Shown: positions 9,788-18,826 of the stretch, in pieces
Position numbering within the stretch: position 1 is the stretch's first letter
Layout: each line of letters starts with the position of its first letter
NCBI RefSeq assembly: GCF_003610375.1
Contig: NZ_RAPZ01000010.1
Location: forward strand, 656,161 to 720,160
DNA from: Sphingomonas sp. PP-CC-1A-547
Lineage (GTDB): Bacteria; Pseudomonadota; Alphaproteobacteria; Sphingomonadales; Sphingomonadaceae
Direction of reading: 5' to 3'
DNA: 64,000 nucleotides
Notes under the pieces: generated by a model
Seen by the model: only the letters and a program-made list of their open reading frames with translations
What the model was told of the DNA's origin: nothing
Database searches by the model: none
Position numbers and translations under genes: made by a program

Positions 9788-10324
9788 ATGGCGCGCTGGT
9801 ACATCATTCACGCCTATTCGGGCTTCGAGGGCAAGGTCCGCGACTCGATCATGGCCGAGGCGACCCGGATGGGTCTCGAACAGCTCGTCGAGCAGATCGA
9901 AGTCCCGACCGAAACCACGACCGAAGCCCGTCGCGGCAAGAAGATCGCGGTCGAGCGCAAGTTCATGCCGGGCTACGTGCTCGCAAAGCTGAACATGAAC
10001 GACGACGTGTATCACCTGGTGAAGAACACGCCGAAGGTCACCGGCTTCCTCGGCAGCATGGGCAAGCCGCAGGCGATCAGCGAGGCGGAAGCCACGCGGA
10101 TGCTGAACAGCAAGGAAGAAGCCGCTGCTGCGCCCAAGCAGAAGGTCAAGGTCGACTACGAGATCGGCGATCAGGTCAAGGTCCTCGACGGTCCGTTCGC
10201 GACATTCAACGGGCTCGTGGAAGAACTCGACTTCGACCGCAGCCGCGTCAAGGTTTCGGTGTCGATCTTCGGGCGTGCGACGCCTGTGGAGCTCGAGTTC
10301 GAGCAGGTCGAAAGAAGCAAGTAA
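9788..10324 (+). CDS. nusG: Transcription termination/antitermination factor NusG
   Basis: NusG binds RNA polymerase, increases processivity, and links to Rho or to ribosomal S10. The 178-residue product begins ARWYIIHAYSGFE (NGN domain), includes the KFMPGYVLAKL strand and ends with a KOW domain (GDQVKVLDGPFATFNGLVEELD). It follows secE directly. A structured element and a palindromic repeat lie downstream, before a minus-strand gene. rplK-rplA, often adjacent to nusG, begins only about 5 kb further on. Confidence 0.97.
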   Translation: MARWYIIHAYSGFEGKVRDSIMAEATRMGLEQLVEQIEVPTETTTEARRGKKIAVERKFMPGYVLAKLNMNDDVYHLVKNTPKVTGFLGSMGKPQAISEAEATRMLNSKEEAAAAPKQKVKVDYEIGDQVKVLDGPFATFNGLVEELDFDRSRVKVSVSIFGRATPVELEFEQVERSK

Positions 10325-10435
10325 GGCCAAGCCGCACGCGATTAGCCCAAGGCTAATCGCGAGACGGCGCCAGCCCGGCCGGCGGGCCCAAGGCCCGGCC
10401 GACGACGCGGGATTTATTCCCGCGTCGCGTTACCA
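10325..10435 (+). ncRNA. Structured 3' element, copy 2 (after nusG)
   Basis: Immediately after the nusG stop: AAGCCGCAC, stem GCGATTAGCC/GGCTAATCGC, GAGACGGCG, block GCCCGGCCGGCG with GGGCC/GGCCC pairing, GACGA, and stem CGCGGGA/TCCCGCG around TTTATT. The same module order follows fusA, rplA and rplL. Unlike the rplA and rplL copies, no T-run terminator follows it. Confidence 0.6.
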
Positions 10436-10460
10436 TTTAGTTTGTGTCGACATATAAGGC

Positions 10461-10518
10461 TTGTTTCCCCGCGAAGGCGGGGATCCAGACTGGGCTCCCG
10501 CCTTCGCGGGAGAACAAG
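10461..10518. repeat. Family-2 palindromic repeat
   Basis: CCCCGCGAAGGCGGGG, a CCAGACTGGG middle and CCCGCCTTCGCGGGAG: two imperfect palindromes that also pair with each other. Other copies: 18769 (opposite orientation), 34176, 35196, 37521, with degenerate copies at 40651 and 59891. Confidence 0.85.
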
Positions 10519-10586
10519 GCAGGCGTAGTGATCGCCCTAGACCGTGCCTATGTCCGGTCGGGATAACTGCCAACCGATCGCGAGCC

Positions 10587-11180
10587 TCAAAACCGAACGC
10601 TATCCGCCACCACCCGAGCCGCCGCCGCGCTACGGTCGTAGTAGTACAAACTCGGCGCCTCGTACGTCACCAGATACAGCTTCCCACCGATCACCGCACC
10701 ACGTGCTTCGCCATGCCGCTGCAACGTCTCGTTCTGCTTCGCGAAGGTGTAGGTAAAACGCACGCCCTTGCTGCCGGCGAACTGGATCGGCGCGATCGTG
10801 TCGATCGCCATCGACGATGCGTCGCGCGCGATACGGTAGCTGTTCTCGAGCAGCACCGGGATGTCGGTGATCAGCATCGTCGCCGAGACCTTCGGCAACG
10901 GCTTGTTCTTCTTGTCGACTTCGCGAAACAGCGGCCTGCCGGACTCGATGCCACCATAGAAGCTGAGATCGTTCAGTTCGTCGCCGTCCTGCGTCCAGGT
11001 TTCTGCATTCCGACCGGGGCGCTCCGAGAGCTTGTTCCACTCCGCGCCCGGCTGCACGGTCATCGCCGACTTGGCGACCGCGATGCGCTGGCCGGCGGGG
11101 ATGAGCTTGTTGCCGGCCGCGACGGGGGCTGCGCACGCGAGCGTTGCGACCGCGGCGAGCAGAGCGAGTTTCTTGGACAT
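10587..11180 (-). CDS. Secreted protein of unknown function
   Basis: The 197-residue product begins with a signal peptide (MSKKLALLAAVATLACAAPVAA). The mature part has LYLVTYEAPSLYYY near its end and a GSKGVRFTYTF strand, suggesting a small beta-rich periplasmic domain. ATG at 11180 has GGAGGAC upstream; the much longer open frame upstream overlaps the M48 gene out of frame and was rejected. It is the last of three co-directional genes with the M48 peptidase and another exported protein. No family name is recognised. Confidence 0.78.
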   Translation of the reverse strand: MSKKLALLAAVATLACAAPVAAGNKLIPAGQRIAVAKSAMTVQPGAEWNKLSERPGRNAETWTQDGDELNDLSFYGGIESGRPLFREVDKKNKPLPKVSATMLITDIPVLLENSYRIARDASSMAIDTIAPIQFAGSKGVRFTYTFAKQNETLQRHGEARGAVIGGKLYLVTYEAPSLYYYDRSAAAARVVADSVRF

Positions 11181-11191
11181 GGTCGTCCTCC

Positions 11192-12349
11192 TTACGAGAT
11201 CAGCGTGGCGATGAGCGCGGCGTCGGTCGCGGCGGGCTTGAGGCGGAGATACGTCGCGAGCGCGGCCTGGCCTTCGGCAACCTGCTGGCTGCGGAGCAAC
11301 GCCAGCCCGAGACCGCGATACGCCTCGGGCGGCGCGTCGCCCTTGCCGATCGCCTCCTGGTAGAATTGCGCAGCACTGACGAGGTCGCGGGGATTGCCAC
11401 GCTCGCGGTACAGGTCGCCGCGGGCGCACAGCAGCGGCGTCGTCCAACCGGTACCCTCCGCCAGATTGGCGAGCAGATACTCGCTGCCGCCGAAATCGTT
11501 GAGCTTGATCTGGTCGCTGAGGAAGATCGGCAGCCACGTCGCCATCGCGGCCTGATGCGTGTCGACGACCGCCGGCTTGACGTCATGCGCCTCGATCGAC
11601 GCGGCGCGGAGATACGTGGCGCGCGCGAGATCGGTCGGGTGCGTGGCGAAGAAGCCCGCGACGTATTTCTGCTGCACCTTACGCTTACGACCGATCGCAG
11701 TGGCGTCGGCCTCGCCCATCATGTGATCCCAGACGTCCGCAGCGGCCGACGACGGATATTGCGAGCGGGCTAGATATTGGAAGCCAGTCATGTCGGCCTC
11801 GCGTTCCTGATCGCGCGTGAACGAGAACATCTGTCCTTGCGCAGCATAGCGAATGTCGCCGCTGTTACGGAGCAGGACGGACGCCCACGCCATCAAGTCG
11901 GTGCCGCTGCGCCGATTCTTGAACCGCAATAACGAGTGGCGAAGCTCGAAATGACCGAACTCATGCCCAAGAACCGAACCCAGCTCAGCCTCGTTGCGAA
12001 CCCGCAGCAAAAGCCCAGACCAAACTACCATCGCGCCATTCGGCGTCATAAACGCGTTAAATTCGGGAATCTCATCAATGTAGAGCCGCACGGACTTGCA
12101 ACGATCGTCGCCGACGGTTCGGCAAAGGACCCCTCTCACATAGGCGTTCAGCGCGGCGTCACGAATAAGCGAGCGGGACTCGCGGAGCCCCCGTTCCTGT
12201 TCGTCCGATTGCATCCAGATACCGCGCTCGTCGACCGTCGTCGGTGTATAGGCCTGCGTATAAGTCGGTAGAGGCAGGCGCTTGTCCGCGGCGAACGCGG
12301 ACGTACCGATCGCGGTGGCGAGCAGAAGCCCGACCATAGGGATCCGCAT
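11192..12349 (-). CDS. M48-family metallopeptidase
   Basis: This is a zinc metalloprotease of the BepA/LoiP-type M48 family acting in the periplasm. After a signal peptide (MRIPMVGLLLATAIGTSAFA), the zinc motif HEFGH is seen near residue 128, and the third ligand is probably the Glu in QEREADMTGF about 55 residues on. The C-terminal region (about 290-380) has TPR-like helices (PPEAYRGLGLALLRSQQVAEGQ), as in BepA, which suggests a role in outer-membrane protein quality control. It starts one base after the stop of the upstream gene. Confidence 0.88.
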   Translation of the reverse strand: MRIPMVGLLLATAIGTSAFAADKRLPLPTYTQAYTPTTVDERGIWMQSDEQERGLRESRSLIRDAALNAYVRGVLCRTVGDDRCKSVRLYIDEIPEFNAFMTPNGAMVVWSGLLLRVRNEAELGSVLGHEFGHFELRHSLLRFKNRRSGTDLMAWASVLLRNSGDIRYAAQGQMFSFTRDQEREADMTGFQYLARSQYPSSAAADVWDHMMGEADATAIGRKRKVQQKYVAGFFATHPTDLARATYLRAASIEAHDVKPAVVDTHQAAMATWLPIFLSDQIKLNDFGGSEYLLANLAEGTGWTTPLLCARGDLYRERGNPRDLVSAAQFYQEAIGKGDAPPEAYRGLGLALLRSQQVAEGQAALATYLRLKPAATDAALIATLIS

Positions 12350-12350
12350 C

Positions 12351-13130
12351 TCAGTGCGCCGAAGCTACGGCGGGCGCGGCTGCAACAGTAGTGACGGCGA
12401 CTGGAGCTTCGGCCGGCTTACCCGGGAAACCCTCTAACAACTGCCGCACGCGCTTGTCCGCGCCCTCCGCGTCACGGACGTCCCCGCCCATCTGCATATC
12501 TGCGTTCAGCCAGACGAGTTCGCCGGTACGCAAGTCGACCAGCCCAGCGAATCCCTTGTGCACGCCCGCCGTGACGCCGACGCGCGCCATCGCCGCGAAG
12601 ACCTGCAGCACCTTCCGCCCAGTCGAGCCGAAATGATCCTCGGTGGTGATGAACAGCGCATAGTCCGCTTTATCGAGCCCGGGCAGCGCGCGGACATCGG
12701 GGCCAAGCCCCCATTCGAACTGGTCCTTCCGCTTCTTGGTGGGCAGACGGTTGCCCTTGAAGAACTGATACTCGATCACCGACGACGCGACCGCCCCGAA
12801 CAGTTCCTGATACTCCGTGACCTTGGCCGAACCCGCGCCGACCGGATCTACATAGCCGACGACGCTGTTTCCTAGACCGGTCTGCGCCTTGGCGAGCGCG
12901 GTGGCGATGTTCTCCTTCGCCTGATCCGTCCAGTCGGCGTTCGGCTCGTACATCCCGCCGGTCGACTGCGCACCGACCCGGATCGACGGCCGCATCAACA
13001 CGATCCGCGCCGTACCGGGCGCCAGGACGAAACCAGGCTTCAATCCCGTCTTCTCCTGCGCATACGCCGGCGCGATCGCCGAAACCCCGAGTATCAGCGC
13101 GACCAGAGTCGCCCGGCACAAAATGATCAT
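12351..13130 (-). CDS. Secreted protein of unknown function
   Basis: The 259-residue product has a signal peptide ending APAYAQ. The mature region carries RIVLMRPSIRVGAQSTGG and a late strand, GFAGLVDLRTGELVWLNADMQMGGDVRD, which resembles sphingomonad exported proteins that share operons with M48 peptidases. ATG at 13130 has AGGGGTGGG upstream; the in-frame extension by 34 residues lacks a signal sequence at its N-terminus. It is first in a three-gene minus-strand operon and may be a partner or substrate of the M48 peptidase. The function is unknown. Confidence 0.78.
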   Translation of the reverse strand: MIILCRATLVALILGVSAIAPAYAQEKTGLKPGFVLAPGTARIVLMRPSIRVGAQSTGGMYEPNADWTDQAKENIATALAKAQTGLGNSVVGYVDPVGAGSAKVTEYQELFGAVASSVIEYQFFKGNRLPTKKRKDQFEWGLGPDVRALPGLDKADYALFITTEDHFGSTGRKVLQVFAAMARVGVTAGVHKGFAGLVDLRTGELVWLNADMQMGGDVRDAEGADKRVRQLLEGFPGKPAEAPVAVTTVAAAPAVASAH

Positions 13131-13705
13131 ACCCACCCCTGTTCCCGGATGCCCCCATCCGATTCCCGGTGATACTAGAGTTGGTAACGTCAATCGGCCG
13201 AGAATTATTCGGTTCAAAATGAGTGCTTTCAAGTCTCCGCCCCGTCGCGCTCATCTCATCCGCATGATCTGCACGTCACACCCGTCCCGGCCATTCAATA
13301 AGGTCTTGGCCGATATGATCGCTGGGTAGAAAGCGATGCACCGAACATGGCCGGCGTTGCTTCGATCCTTTTACTTGCGCCGCAATATCATTCGGCAACG
13401 AAAATATATTTCAGTCGCGATATGTCGGACAGGTCACTCCAGCTGTCATAGATTTGTTCATTATCATTGAGTTGGCTTACGTCCTCGTTGTCGACCCAAA
13501 CCGCATGATTCGCGTTAAGACTCGATTAACCATCATCAATCATATAGCGCTAACACTTGTAGGACAGTCCACGTATAAGACGTTGCATAGTTGCCAGTAC
13601 GCTTTCGCATATGACGACCGGCGTATTCGATAAACTCTATGTACCCCATGACCAGCTTGACTCGCATGCAACCGTATTCAGCGATCCGCCTACAGGAAAT
13701 GACTG
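13131..13705. other. AT-richer intergenic region without a gene
   Basis: This 575-base gap separates divergent transcripts: the M48 operon to the left and the EAL gene to the right. It is visibly less GC-rich than its neighbours, as expected for a double promoter region. No convincing ORF, repeat or terminator was found in it. Confidence 0.6.
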
Positions 13706-14947
13706 ATGCCCTTGACGAACACGGCCCTGAAAACATCGTCCTTGCGTGGCGATCACTTACGCTCGGCCAGTGCGGGGAGTCGTCTTTCCCCGGATTTAAC
13801 CGGGACCGGTCATCGCATCTTGTTTCTCGATCTTGAAAATGCGGCTCACAACGGCGTTCATCGTGAACTCGAAGAGATGGGCCACAAAACCGCGTGGATC
13901 GGCATGGCCAGCGAAGAACGTGCCGGGCTGGCGTTTCAACCGGATCTGATCGTGATGAACCCGGATGCCTCGATCGGCAATCGTCACGCGTTCATCGCCT
14001 TATTGGACAAAGAACAGTTTTCCGGGACGCTGACGCTGTTACGGCCAAGCGTGCATTTCCCCGACGCTATCGCCCTCGCAGAACAGTCCGGCATCGGTCA
14101 TGTCGACTGGCTCGACACGCCCTATTCCGCGCAGGACATCGTCGACCGCCTGGCCCATATCGTCCGGCAACCGCATGACGGCGACATCGGCGATCGCCAC
14201 TTCCTGTCCTGGCTGATCCAGCAAGGCCGGCTGCTGCCCAATCTCACGCATGAATTTCATGAGAAACGCAGCCTGCACGACGATAGCATCGCTGGCTACG
14301 AAACGCTGACGCGGTTGCGCAATCGACCGTCGCTCAACCCGGAGCATATCTTCGCGCCATCGACGATCCTCTCGCTGGAGGTCGCCGCGACGTCGCTTGC
14401 GGTGGAAGCGGCGGCTCGCCTGCTCGCGGCGCTGGCAGCGGACGGCAAGCCGGTACCGATCGCGGTGAACTGCAGCGCGGCGGTGCTCGCGCATCCGGAT
14501 TTCCTCGCCGCGATGCCGATCCTGCTGCGACGCCATCATGTCGCCCCCGGCATGCTTGGGATCGAACTCACCGAGATCAGCTATTCGGGGCTCGACGGCC
14601 GCCTGCTGGAAAACATGCGCGAGCTTGGCACGATGGGCGTTCCCATCTCGCTCGACGATTTCGGCAAGGGCGCGACCAACTTCGACCGCATCTCCGACCT
14701 GCCAGTGTCCGAGGTCAAGATCGACCGGAAGATCTTCCAGAAATGCCGCAAGGGTGAGTTCCCGCCGTCGCTGCTGAAGGAAATCATCGATTATTGCCGG
14801 AGCCGGTCGATCGGAACCGTGATCGAGGGCATCGAGACCGCCGACGACCTCGTCCTGGCGAAATCGCTCGGAGCCGATTGTGGGCAAGGCTTTTACTGGG
14901 GAAAACCCGTGCCGATTGAATCGATCGTACCCCATCATGGTGCCTGA
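13706..14947 (+). CDS. EAL-domain c-di-GMP phosphodiesterase with a degenerate receiver
   Basis: EAL domains hydrolyse cyclic di-GMP to pGpG. In this 413-residue protein the EAL domain (about 165-410) keeps the catalytic set: Glu199 in GYETLTR, Asn255, Glu287 in ELTE, Asp317/Asp318 in DDFG, Lys338 with Asp340, Glu374 in EGIE and Gln394. Activity is therefore likely. Residues 36-150 look like a receiver domain but lack clear phosphorylation residues, with TPYS where the conserved Lys-Pro would be. ATG at 13706 has AGGA eight bases upstream. A small gene overlaps its stop. Confidence 0.9.
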   Translation: MPLTNTALKTSSLRGDHLRSASAGSRLSPDLTGTGHRILFLDLENAAHNGVHRELEEMGHKTAWIGMASEERAGLAFQPDLIVMNPDASIGNRHAFIALLDKEQFSGTLTLLRPSVHFPDAIALAEQSGIGHVDWLDTPYSAQDIVDRLAHIVRQPHDGDIGDRHFLSWLIQQGRLLPNLTHEFHEKRSLHDDSIAGYETLTRLRNRPSLNPEHIFAPSTILSLEVAATSLAVEAAARLLAALAADGKPVPIAVNCSAAVLAHPDFLAAMPILLRRHHVAPGMLGIELTEISYSGLDGRLLENMRELGTMGVPISLDDFGKGATNFDRISDLPVSEVKIDRKIFQKCRKGEFPPSLLKEIIDYCRSRSIGTVIEGIETADDLVLAKSLGADCGQGFYWGKPVPIESIVPHHGA

Positions 14948-15221
14948 CAACAGGTTCGGCCGCTTTATAGGCCGGACGCTCGACGAGGCTGAGCCCGTCG
15001 CCACGAACCCGGTCGAAGGTGAACGGCCCTCGATGCGGCTCGAACTCCGTGAGGTCGAGGGGCTCGACCTTTCGCCACCCCTCGTGCTTGCAGGTGCCTG
15101 GGCATGGTTGTTGTTTCACGAGGCTGGCGGGCTGATCAGCTATTCAGATGGATACGCCACGCGGTCGGCCTGTTACGCCGCAGCCAAGCAGATCGCCTGG
15201 CCAGTCGACGTCTTCGAATAA
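14937..15221 (+). CDS. Small hypothetical protein overlapping the EAL gene
   Basis: This 94-residue protein starts at an ATG 11 bases inside the end of the EAL gene, which suggests translational coupling. It has a hydrophobic segment, LVLAGAWAWLLFHEAGG (about 49-65), and a C-terminal YATRSACYAAAKQIAWPVDVFE. No family is recognised. The overlap and sphingomonad-like composition favour a real gene, but the start could be a later ATG at 15032. Confidence 0.55.
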   Translation: MVPDNRFGRFIGRTLDEAEPVATNPVEGERPSMRLELREVEGLDLSPPLVLAGAWAWLLFHEAGGLISYSDGYATRSACYAAAKQIAWPVDVFE

Positions 15222-15404
15222 ACCGCGGTCGATCGCGCAGCCTCCCCCGTCTCCGCCTCCGCCTCCGCGTGACGACGCGAACGCCGGTTGCCGCCCCCCG
15301 CGTTTTCGGCTATGCGCGCCGGCTTCCACCTTCATTGATGGAATTTGCGGGAGGCTGTCGCGAGACGGCCGCCATAACCGCTAGGCTCACATAAAGAGAG
15401 TGAC

Positions 15405-15836
15405 ATGGCTAAAAAGATTACCGGATACATCAAGCTGCAGGTGCCTGCAGGCGAGGCAAAGCCCGCGCCGCCGATCGGGCCTGCGCTGGGTCAGCGCGGC
15501 GTGAACATCATGGAGTTCTGCAAGGCGTTCAACGCCGGCACGAGCGAACTGAAGAAGGGCATGCCGATCCCGACCGTCATCACGGTCTATGCGGATCGCT
15601 CGTTCTCGTTCGAGACCAAGACCCCGCCAGCATCGTACCTGATCAAGGAGGCCGCCGGTCTCAAGTCGGGTTCGAAGGAGCCGGGCAAGGTCGTCGCCGG
15701 CACGATCAAGCGCTCGCAGCTGAGCGAGATCGCCACGACGAAGATGAAGGACCTCAACGCCAACGATATCGACGCTGCGACGAAGATCATCGAAGGCAGC
15801 GCCCGCGCAATGGGCCTCGAAGTGGTGGAGGGCTGA
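15405..15836 (+). CDS. rplK: 50S ribosomal protein L11
   Basis: L11 forms part of the GTPase-associated centre and is needed for RelA activation and for thiostrepton action. The 143-residue product has the signature [23 protein letters not shown], the Pro-rich linker [10 protein letters not shown], and the C-terminal RNA-binding domain with [20 protein letters not shown] at 15405 is preceded by AAAGAGAG. rplA follows after four bases. The promoter must lie within the 183-base gap upstream. Confidence 0.97.
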   Translation: MAKKITGYIKLQVPAGEAKPAPPIGPALGQRGVNIMEFCKAFNAGTSELKKGMPIPTVITVYADRSFSFETKTPPASYLIKEAAGLKSGSKEPGKVVAGTIKRSQLSEIATTKMKDLNANDIDAATKIIEGSARAMGLEVVEG

Positions 15837-15840
15837 TATC

Positions 15841-16533
15841 ATGGCTAAGCTGAGCAAGAAGCAGAAGGCCGTCACGGTCGACCTCGTCAAGCTGCACGGC
15901 ATCGACGAGGCCATCGGTCTCGCACGGTCGGGCGCCACGTCGAAGTTCGACGAGACGATCGAAGTCGCGCTGAACCTGGGCGTCGATCCGCGTCACGCAG
16001 ACCAGATGGTCCGCGGCGTCGTCACGCTGCCCAAGGGCACCGGCAAGACCGTCCGCGTCGGCGTGTTCGCCCGCGGCGCGAAGGCTGAAGAGGCCCTCGC
16101 AGCAGGCGCAGACGTCGTCGGCGCCGAAGACCTGATGGAAATCATCCAGGGTGGCACGATCGATTTCGATCGCTGCATCGCGACCCCGGACATGATGGGC
16201 ATCGTCGGTCGCCTCGGTAAGGTGCTGGGTCCGAAGGGCCTGATGCCGAACCCGAAGCTCGGCACGGTGACGATGAACGTCGCGGCCGCCGTCCAGGCAG
16301 CCAAGGGCGGCCAGATCGAATACCGCGTCGAGAAGGCCGGCATCATCCACTCGGGCATCGGCAAGGCGTCGTTCCCGGCGGAAGACCTGCGCGCGAACTT
16401 CGACGCACTGGTCGACGCAGTGGTCAAGGCCAAGCCGACCGGCGCCAAGGGCAAGTACGTCCAGAAGGTCGCGATCTCGTCGACCATGGGTGCAGGCATC
16501 AAGGTCGACACGACCGAGGTTGCTGGCGCGTAA
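15841..16533 (+). CDS. rplA: 50S ribosomal protein L1
   Basis: L1 forms the mobile stalk at the E site, and in many bacteria it also represses its own operon. The 230-residue product has the signature [21 protein letters not shown] near 125 and the C-terminal [14 protein letters not shown]. Length and order after rplK are standard. A structured element and a strong terminator follow immediately, so rplKA is its own transcription unit, separate from rplJL. Confidence 0.97.
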   Translation: MAKLSKKQKAVTVDLVKLHGIDEAIGLARSGATSKFDETIEVALNLGVDPRHADQMVRGVVTLPKGTGKTVRVGVFARGAKAEEALAAGADVVGAEDLMEIIQGGTIDFDRCIATPDMMGIVGRLGKVLGPKGLMPNPKLGTVTMNVAAAVQAAKGGQIEYRVEKAGIIHSGIGKASFPAEDLRANFDALVDAVVKAKPTGAKGKYVQKVAISSTMGAGIKVDTTEVAGA

Positions 16534-16640
16534 GCCGCACGTGGCTAGCGAAAGCTGGCCACGAGACGGCGAGCGCCCGGCCGGCGCGGGCAACCGCGAC
16601 CGACGAGGACGGGATTTACTCCCGTCCTGCCGCTACAGTT
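16534..16640 (+). ncRNA. Structured 3' element, copy 3 (after rplA)
   Basis: Begins in the rplA stop codon: AAGCCGCAC, stem GTGGCTAGC/GCTGGCCAC, GAGACGGCG, block GCCCGGCCGGCG with GCGGG/CCGCG pairing, CGACGA, stem GGACGGGA/TCCCGTCC around TTTAC, tail GCCGCTACAGTTAAG. It has the same module order as the elements after fusA, nusG and rplL and sits just before a terminator. Confidence 0.6.
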
Positions 16641-16644
16641 AAGA

Positions 16645-16672
16645 AGGGCCGGGAGCGATCCCGGCCCTTTTT
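16645..16672 (+). terminator. Terminator of rplK-rplA
   Basis: AGGGCCGGGA-GCGA-TCCCGGCCCT followed by TTTT, a perfect 10-bp GC stem. Confidence 0.92.
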
Positions 16673-16721
16673 CCGTGCGGGCCATATCGGTCGTTCGGCT
16701 AAGATCGCCCCTACCCCACTC

Positions 16722-16803
16722 CGTCATCCTGACGAAAGTCAGCATCCAGGGTTACAAACGTCGCCCCTCTCGGCTCTGGATCCTGACTTTCTTCAGGATG
16801 ACG
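16722..16803. repeat. Family-3 repeat (inverted CATCCTGA arms)
   Basis: CGTCATCCTGACGAAAGTCAG at the left pairs with CTGACTTTCTTCAGGATGACG at the right, with the inner GCATCCAG/CTCTGGATC blocks. Other copies: 31471-31552 and 34393-34476. This and the upstream terminator account for most of the 323-base gap before the GFA gene. Confidence 0.85.
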
Positions 16804-16857
16804 GAGGTCGTGGGAAAATACGTGAACCGCGCGCCATTATGGTCCACGTCATGACGC

Positions 16858-17214
16858 ATGATCGAAGCTTCCTGCCACTGTGGCGCGGTAACGCTGTCCG
16901 CCGACCTACCGCCTGAATGGGTAGCCGACTGCAACTGCTCGATCTGTCGGCGTTATGGAGTCCTGTGGGCTTATTACCGGGCCAGCGAAGTACGCGTCGC
17001 AGCATCCGTTCCGATCGACATCTATAGTTGGGGTGCCAAGACATTACGCTTCCATCGCTGCGGCGAATGCGGATGCGTGACGCATTGGACCAAGGTCGAC
17101 CCCGCGATCGACCGGATCGGCATCAACGCCCGCCTGATGCCGCCCGACATCCTGGCGGCGGCCCGCATGCGCCGGCTCGATGGCGCGGATACCGGGCTAT
17201 ACCTCGACGCCTGA
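16858..17214 (+). CDS. GFA (glutathione-dependent formaldehyde-activating) family protein
   Basis: This 118-residue zinc protein has the CENP-V/GFA fold. The metal-ligand cysteines are in place: CHCG at residues 6-9, CNCSIC near 25-30 and CGECG near 72-76. True Gfa enzymes form S-hydroxymethylglutathione from formaldehyde and glutathione, but most family members have no proven activity. It is a single gene inserted between the rplKA terminator and the rplJ leader, a place where ribosomal genes are usually contiguous. Confidence 0.88.
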   Translation: MIEASCHCGAVTLSADLPPEWVADCNCSICRRYGVLWAYYRASEVRVAASVPIDIYSWGAKTLRFHRCGECGCVTHWTKVDPAIDRIGINARLMPPDILAAARMRRLDGADTGLYLDA

Positions 17215-17384
17215 CCCTCTCGGCAATTGACTCCCCCGCCAATTCCGCTAAGGCGCGGCTTCGTTCGGCGGGCTTGCTCGTCGAACTCCGTCCGAGACAG
17301 TGGGTGCAGCGGGTTTGCCGGTGCTTAATCTCCCACCTAGACGGGGAATGAGATTTTGCGGAGCGCCTCGTGCGCCTGCCCTCT

Positions 17385-17491
17385 CCCATGCCCCATCGAC
17401 GAGACACCCGGAAGCGCGGGCTTGTCTGCGCCTCCGGTAGTAACCGGGTCGTTCGTTTCGGCGGACAGCCCGATAAAACGTGGAGAATGGC
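17385..17491 (+). promoter_or_regulatory. Putative L10 leader of rplJ-rplL
   Basis: rplJL mRNAs generally carry a leader bound by the L10-L12 complex for autoregulation. Upstream of rplJ there is a long stem CCGGA-A-GCGC/GCGC-C-TCCGG (17408-17437) with a 1x1 internal loop, followed by a GTAGTAACCGGG segment able to compete for the same CCGG. I infer an L10 leader from position and structure; a kink-turn motif was not proven. Confidence 0.5.
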
Positions 17492-18007
17492 ATGGATCGT
17501 GATCAAAAGACCGCGGCCGTAGCCGAGCTGAACCGTACCTTTTCCGAGGTCGGCGTCGTCGTTGTCACGCGCAACCTCGGCCTGACCGTCGCACAGTCCA
17601 CTGTGCTGCGGAACAAGATGCGCGACGCCGGCGCGACCTACAAGGTCTCGAAGAACAAGCTTGCCAAGATCGCAATGGACGGCACCGACTACAGCTCGCT
17701 GGGCGACATGCTCACGGGTCCGGTCGGTCTGGCCAGCTCCATCGATCCCGTCGCGGCCGCCAAGGTGGTCGTGGAATTCGCGAAGACGAACGACAAGTTC
17801 GAAATCGTGGGTGGGGCGATGGGCGCGACGACCCTCGACGTCGACGGTGTGAAGGCGCTCGCAACGCTGCCCTCGCTGGATGAACTGCGTGCCAAGATCG
17901 TTGGCCTCATCGTCGCACCCGCGACGAAGCTGGCAACGATCACGCAGGCTCCGGCAGCGCAGCTCGCGCGCGTGCTTTCCGCCTACGCGGAGAAGGAAGC
18001 CGCCTGA
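17492..18007 (+). CDS. rplJ: 50S ribosomal protein L10
   Basis: L10 anchors the L7/L12 dimers to the ribosome stalk base. The 171-residue product [14 protein letters not shown] has the conserved N-terminal domain ([35 protein letters not shown]) and a C-terminal helix for L12 binding. ATG at 17492 has GGAGA upstream and was chosen over an in-frame GTG at 17480. rplL follows after 64 bases. Confidence 0.96.
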   Translation: MDRDQKTAAVAELNRTFSEVGVVVVTRNLGLTVAQSTVLRNKMRDAGATYKVSKNKLAKIAMDGTDYSSLGDMLTGPVGLASSIDPVAAAKVVVEFAKTNDKFEIVGGAMGATTLDVDGVKALATLPSLDELRAKIVGLIVAPATKLATITQAPAAQLARVLSAYAEKEAA

Positions 18008-18071
18008 TCTTGCAGGCCTTTCGTTACCTTTTTGAACTGATGGGGCACGAGCCCCGAGATGGAGATTTATC

Positions 18072-18446
18072 ATGGCAGACCTGAACGCGCTCGTTGAGAG
18101 CCTGAGCGAACTGACCGTTCTCGAAGCAGCTGAGCTTTCGAAGCTGCTCGAAGAGAAGTGGGGCGTTTCGGCCGCAGCAGCGGTTGCAGCACCGGCAGCA
18201 GGCGGCGGCGCCGCTGCTCCTGCAGCAGAAGAGCAGACCGAATTCGACGTCATCCTGACCGGCGACGGTGGCAAGAAGATCAACGTCATCAAGGAAGTCC
18301 GTGCGATCACCGCGCTCGGCCTGACCGAAGCCAAGACGCTGGTCGAGTCGGCTCCCAAGGCCGTCAAGGAAGGCGTGTCGAAGGACGAGGCAGCCAAGAT
18401 CAAGGCTCAGCTCGAAGCAGCTGGCGCTACGGTTGAGGTTAAGTAA
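18072..18446 (+). CDS. rplL: 50S ribosomal protein L7/L12
   Basis: L7/L12 is the multi-copy stalk protein that recruits translational GTPases. The 124-residue product has the N-terminal dimerisation part ([25 protein letters not shown]), an Ala-rich hinge, and the C-terminal domain with [24 protein letters not shown] at 18072 has GGAGATTT upstream. A structured element and a strong terminator follow, so rpoB is not co-transcribed; rpoB and rpoC are not in this window. Confidence 0.97.
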   Translation: MADLNALVESLSELTVLEAAELSKLLEEKWGVSAAAAVAAPAAGGGAAAPAAEEQTEFDVILTGDGGKKINVIKEVRAITALGLTEAKTLVESAPKAVKEGVSKDEAAKIKAQLEAAGATVEVK

Positions 18447-18560
18447 GCCGCAGCTGGAGAGACGATTTAGCGTAGCCTAAATCGCACTCCAGCAAGGCCG
18501 GCCGGCGGCATTCATGCCGACCGACGAAGCAGGGGCTTTGCCCCTGCTGGCCGCAGCTAA
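18447..18560 (+). ncRNA. Structured 3' element, copy 4 (after rplL)
   Basis: Directly after the rplL stop: GCCGCAGCTGGAG, stem CGATTTAG/CTAAATCG enclosed by CTGGAG/CTCCAG, block GGCCGGCCGGCG, a short GGCAT/ATGCC hairpin, CCGACGA, stem AGCAGGGGC/GCCCCTGCT, tail GGCCGCAGCTAAG. Same module order as the copies after fusA, nusG and rplA. Confidence 0.6.
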
Positions 18561-18562
18561 GA

Positions 18563-18598
18563 AAAAGGGCGGCCCCAGCGATGGGGTCGCCCTTTTTC
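18563..18598 (+). terminator. Terminator of rplJ-rplL
   Basis: AAAAGGGCG-GCCCC-AGCGAT-GGGG-TCGCCCTTTTT: long GC stem flanked by A-run and T-run, probably working in both directions. Confidence 0.92.
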
Positions 18599-18768
18599 GT
18601 GTCTGGTGATATCGCGTTGCTCATTCCAGCAGGGCTCGCTTCACGCCGGTTCCGATGCGCATCCAAGGTTCCGCAACCAGTCGCGCGCGTAGTGATGGGC
18701 GTCGGACGAAAGCAGTCAGCCTTCTGCGGCATAGCTGCGCTGTCCAGCCTCCGCCGCAACCGCGGCAT

Positions 18769-18826
18769 TGTTCTCCCGCGAAGGCGGGAGCCCGGTCTGG
18801 GTCCCCGCCTTCGCGGGGAAACAAGT
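18769..18826. repeat. Family-2 palindromic repeat, inverted copy
   Basis: TTCTCCCGCGAAGGCGGGAG, CCCGGTCTGGG, CCCCGCCTTCGCGGGGAAAC: the reverse of the copy at 10461. With the rplL terminator and structured element it fills much of the 462 bases before the next gene; no gene is visible there. Confidence 0.85.

Noticed and set aside
13639..13836. 65-aa plus-strand ORF before the EAL gene
   Set aside because: It overlaps the EAL start in another frame without a ribosome binding site or recognisable protein.
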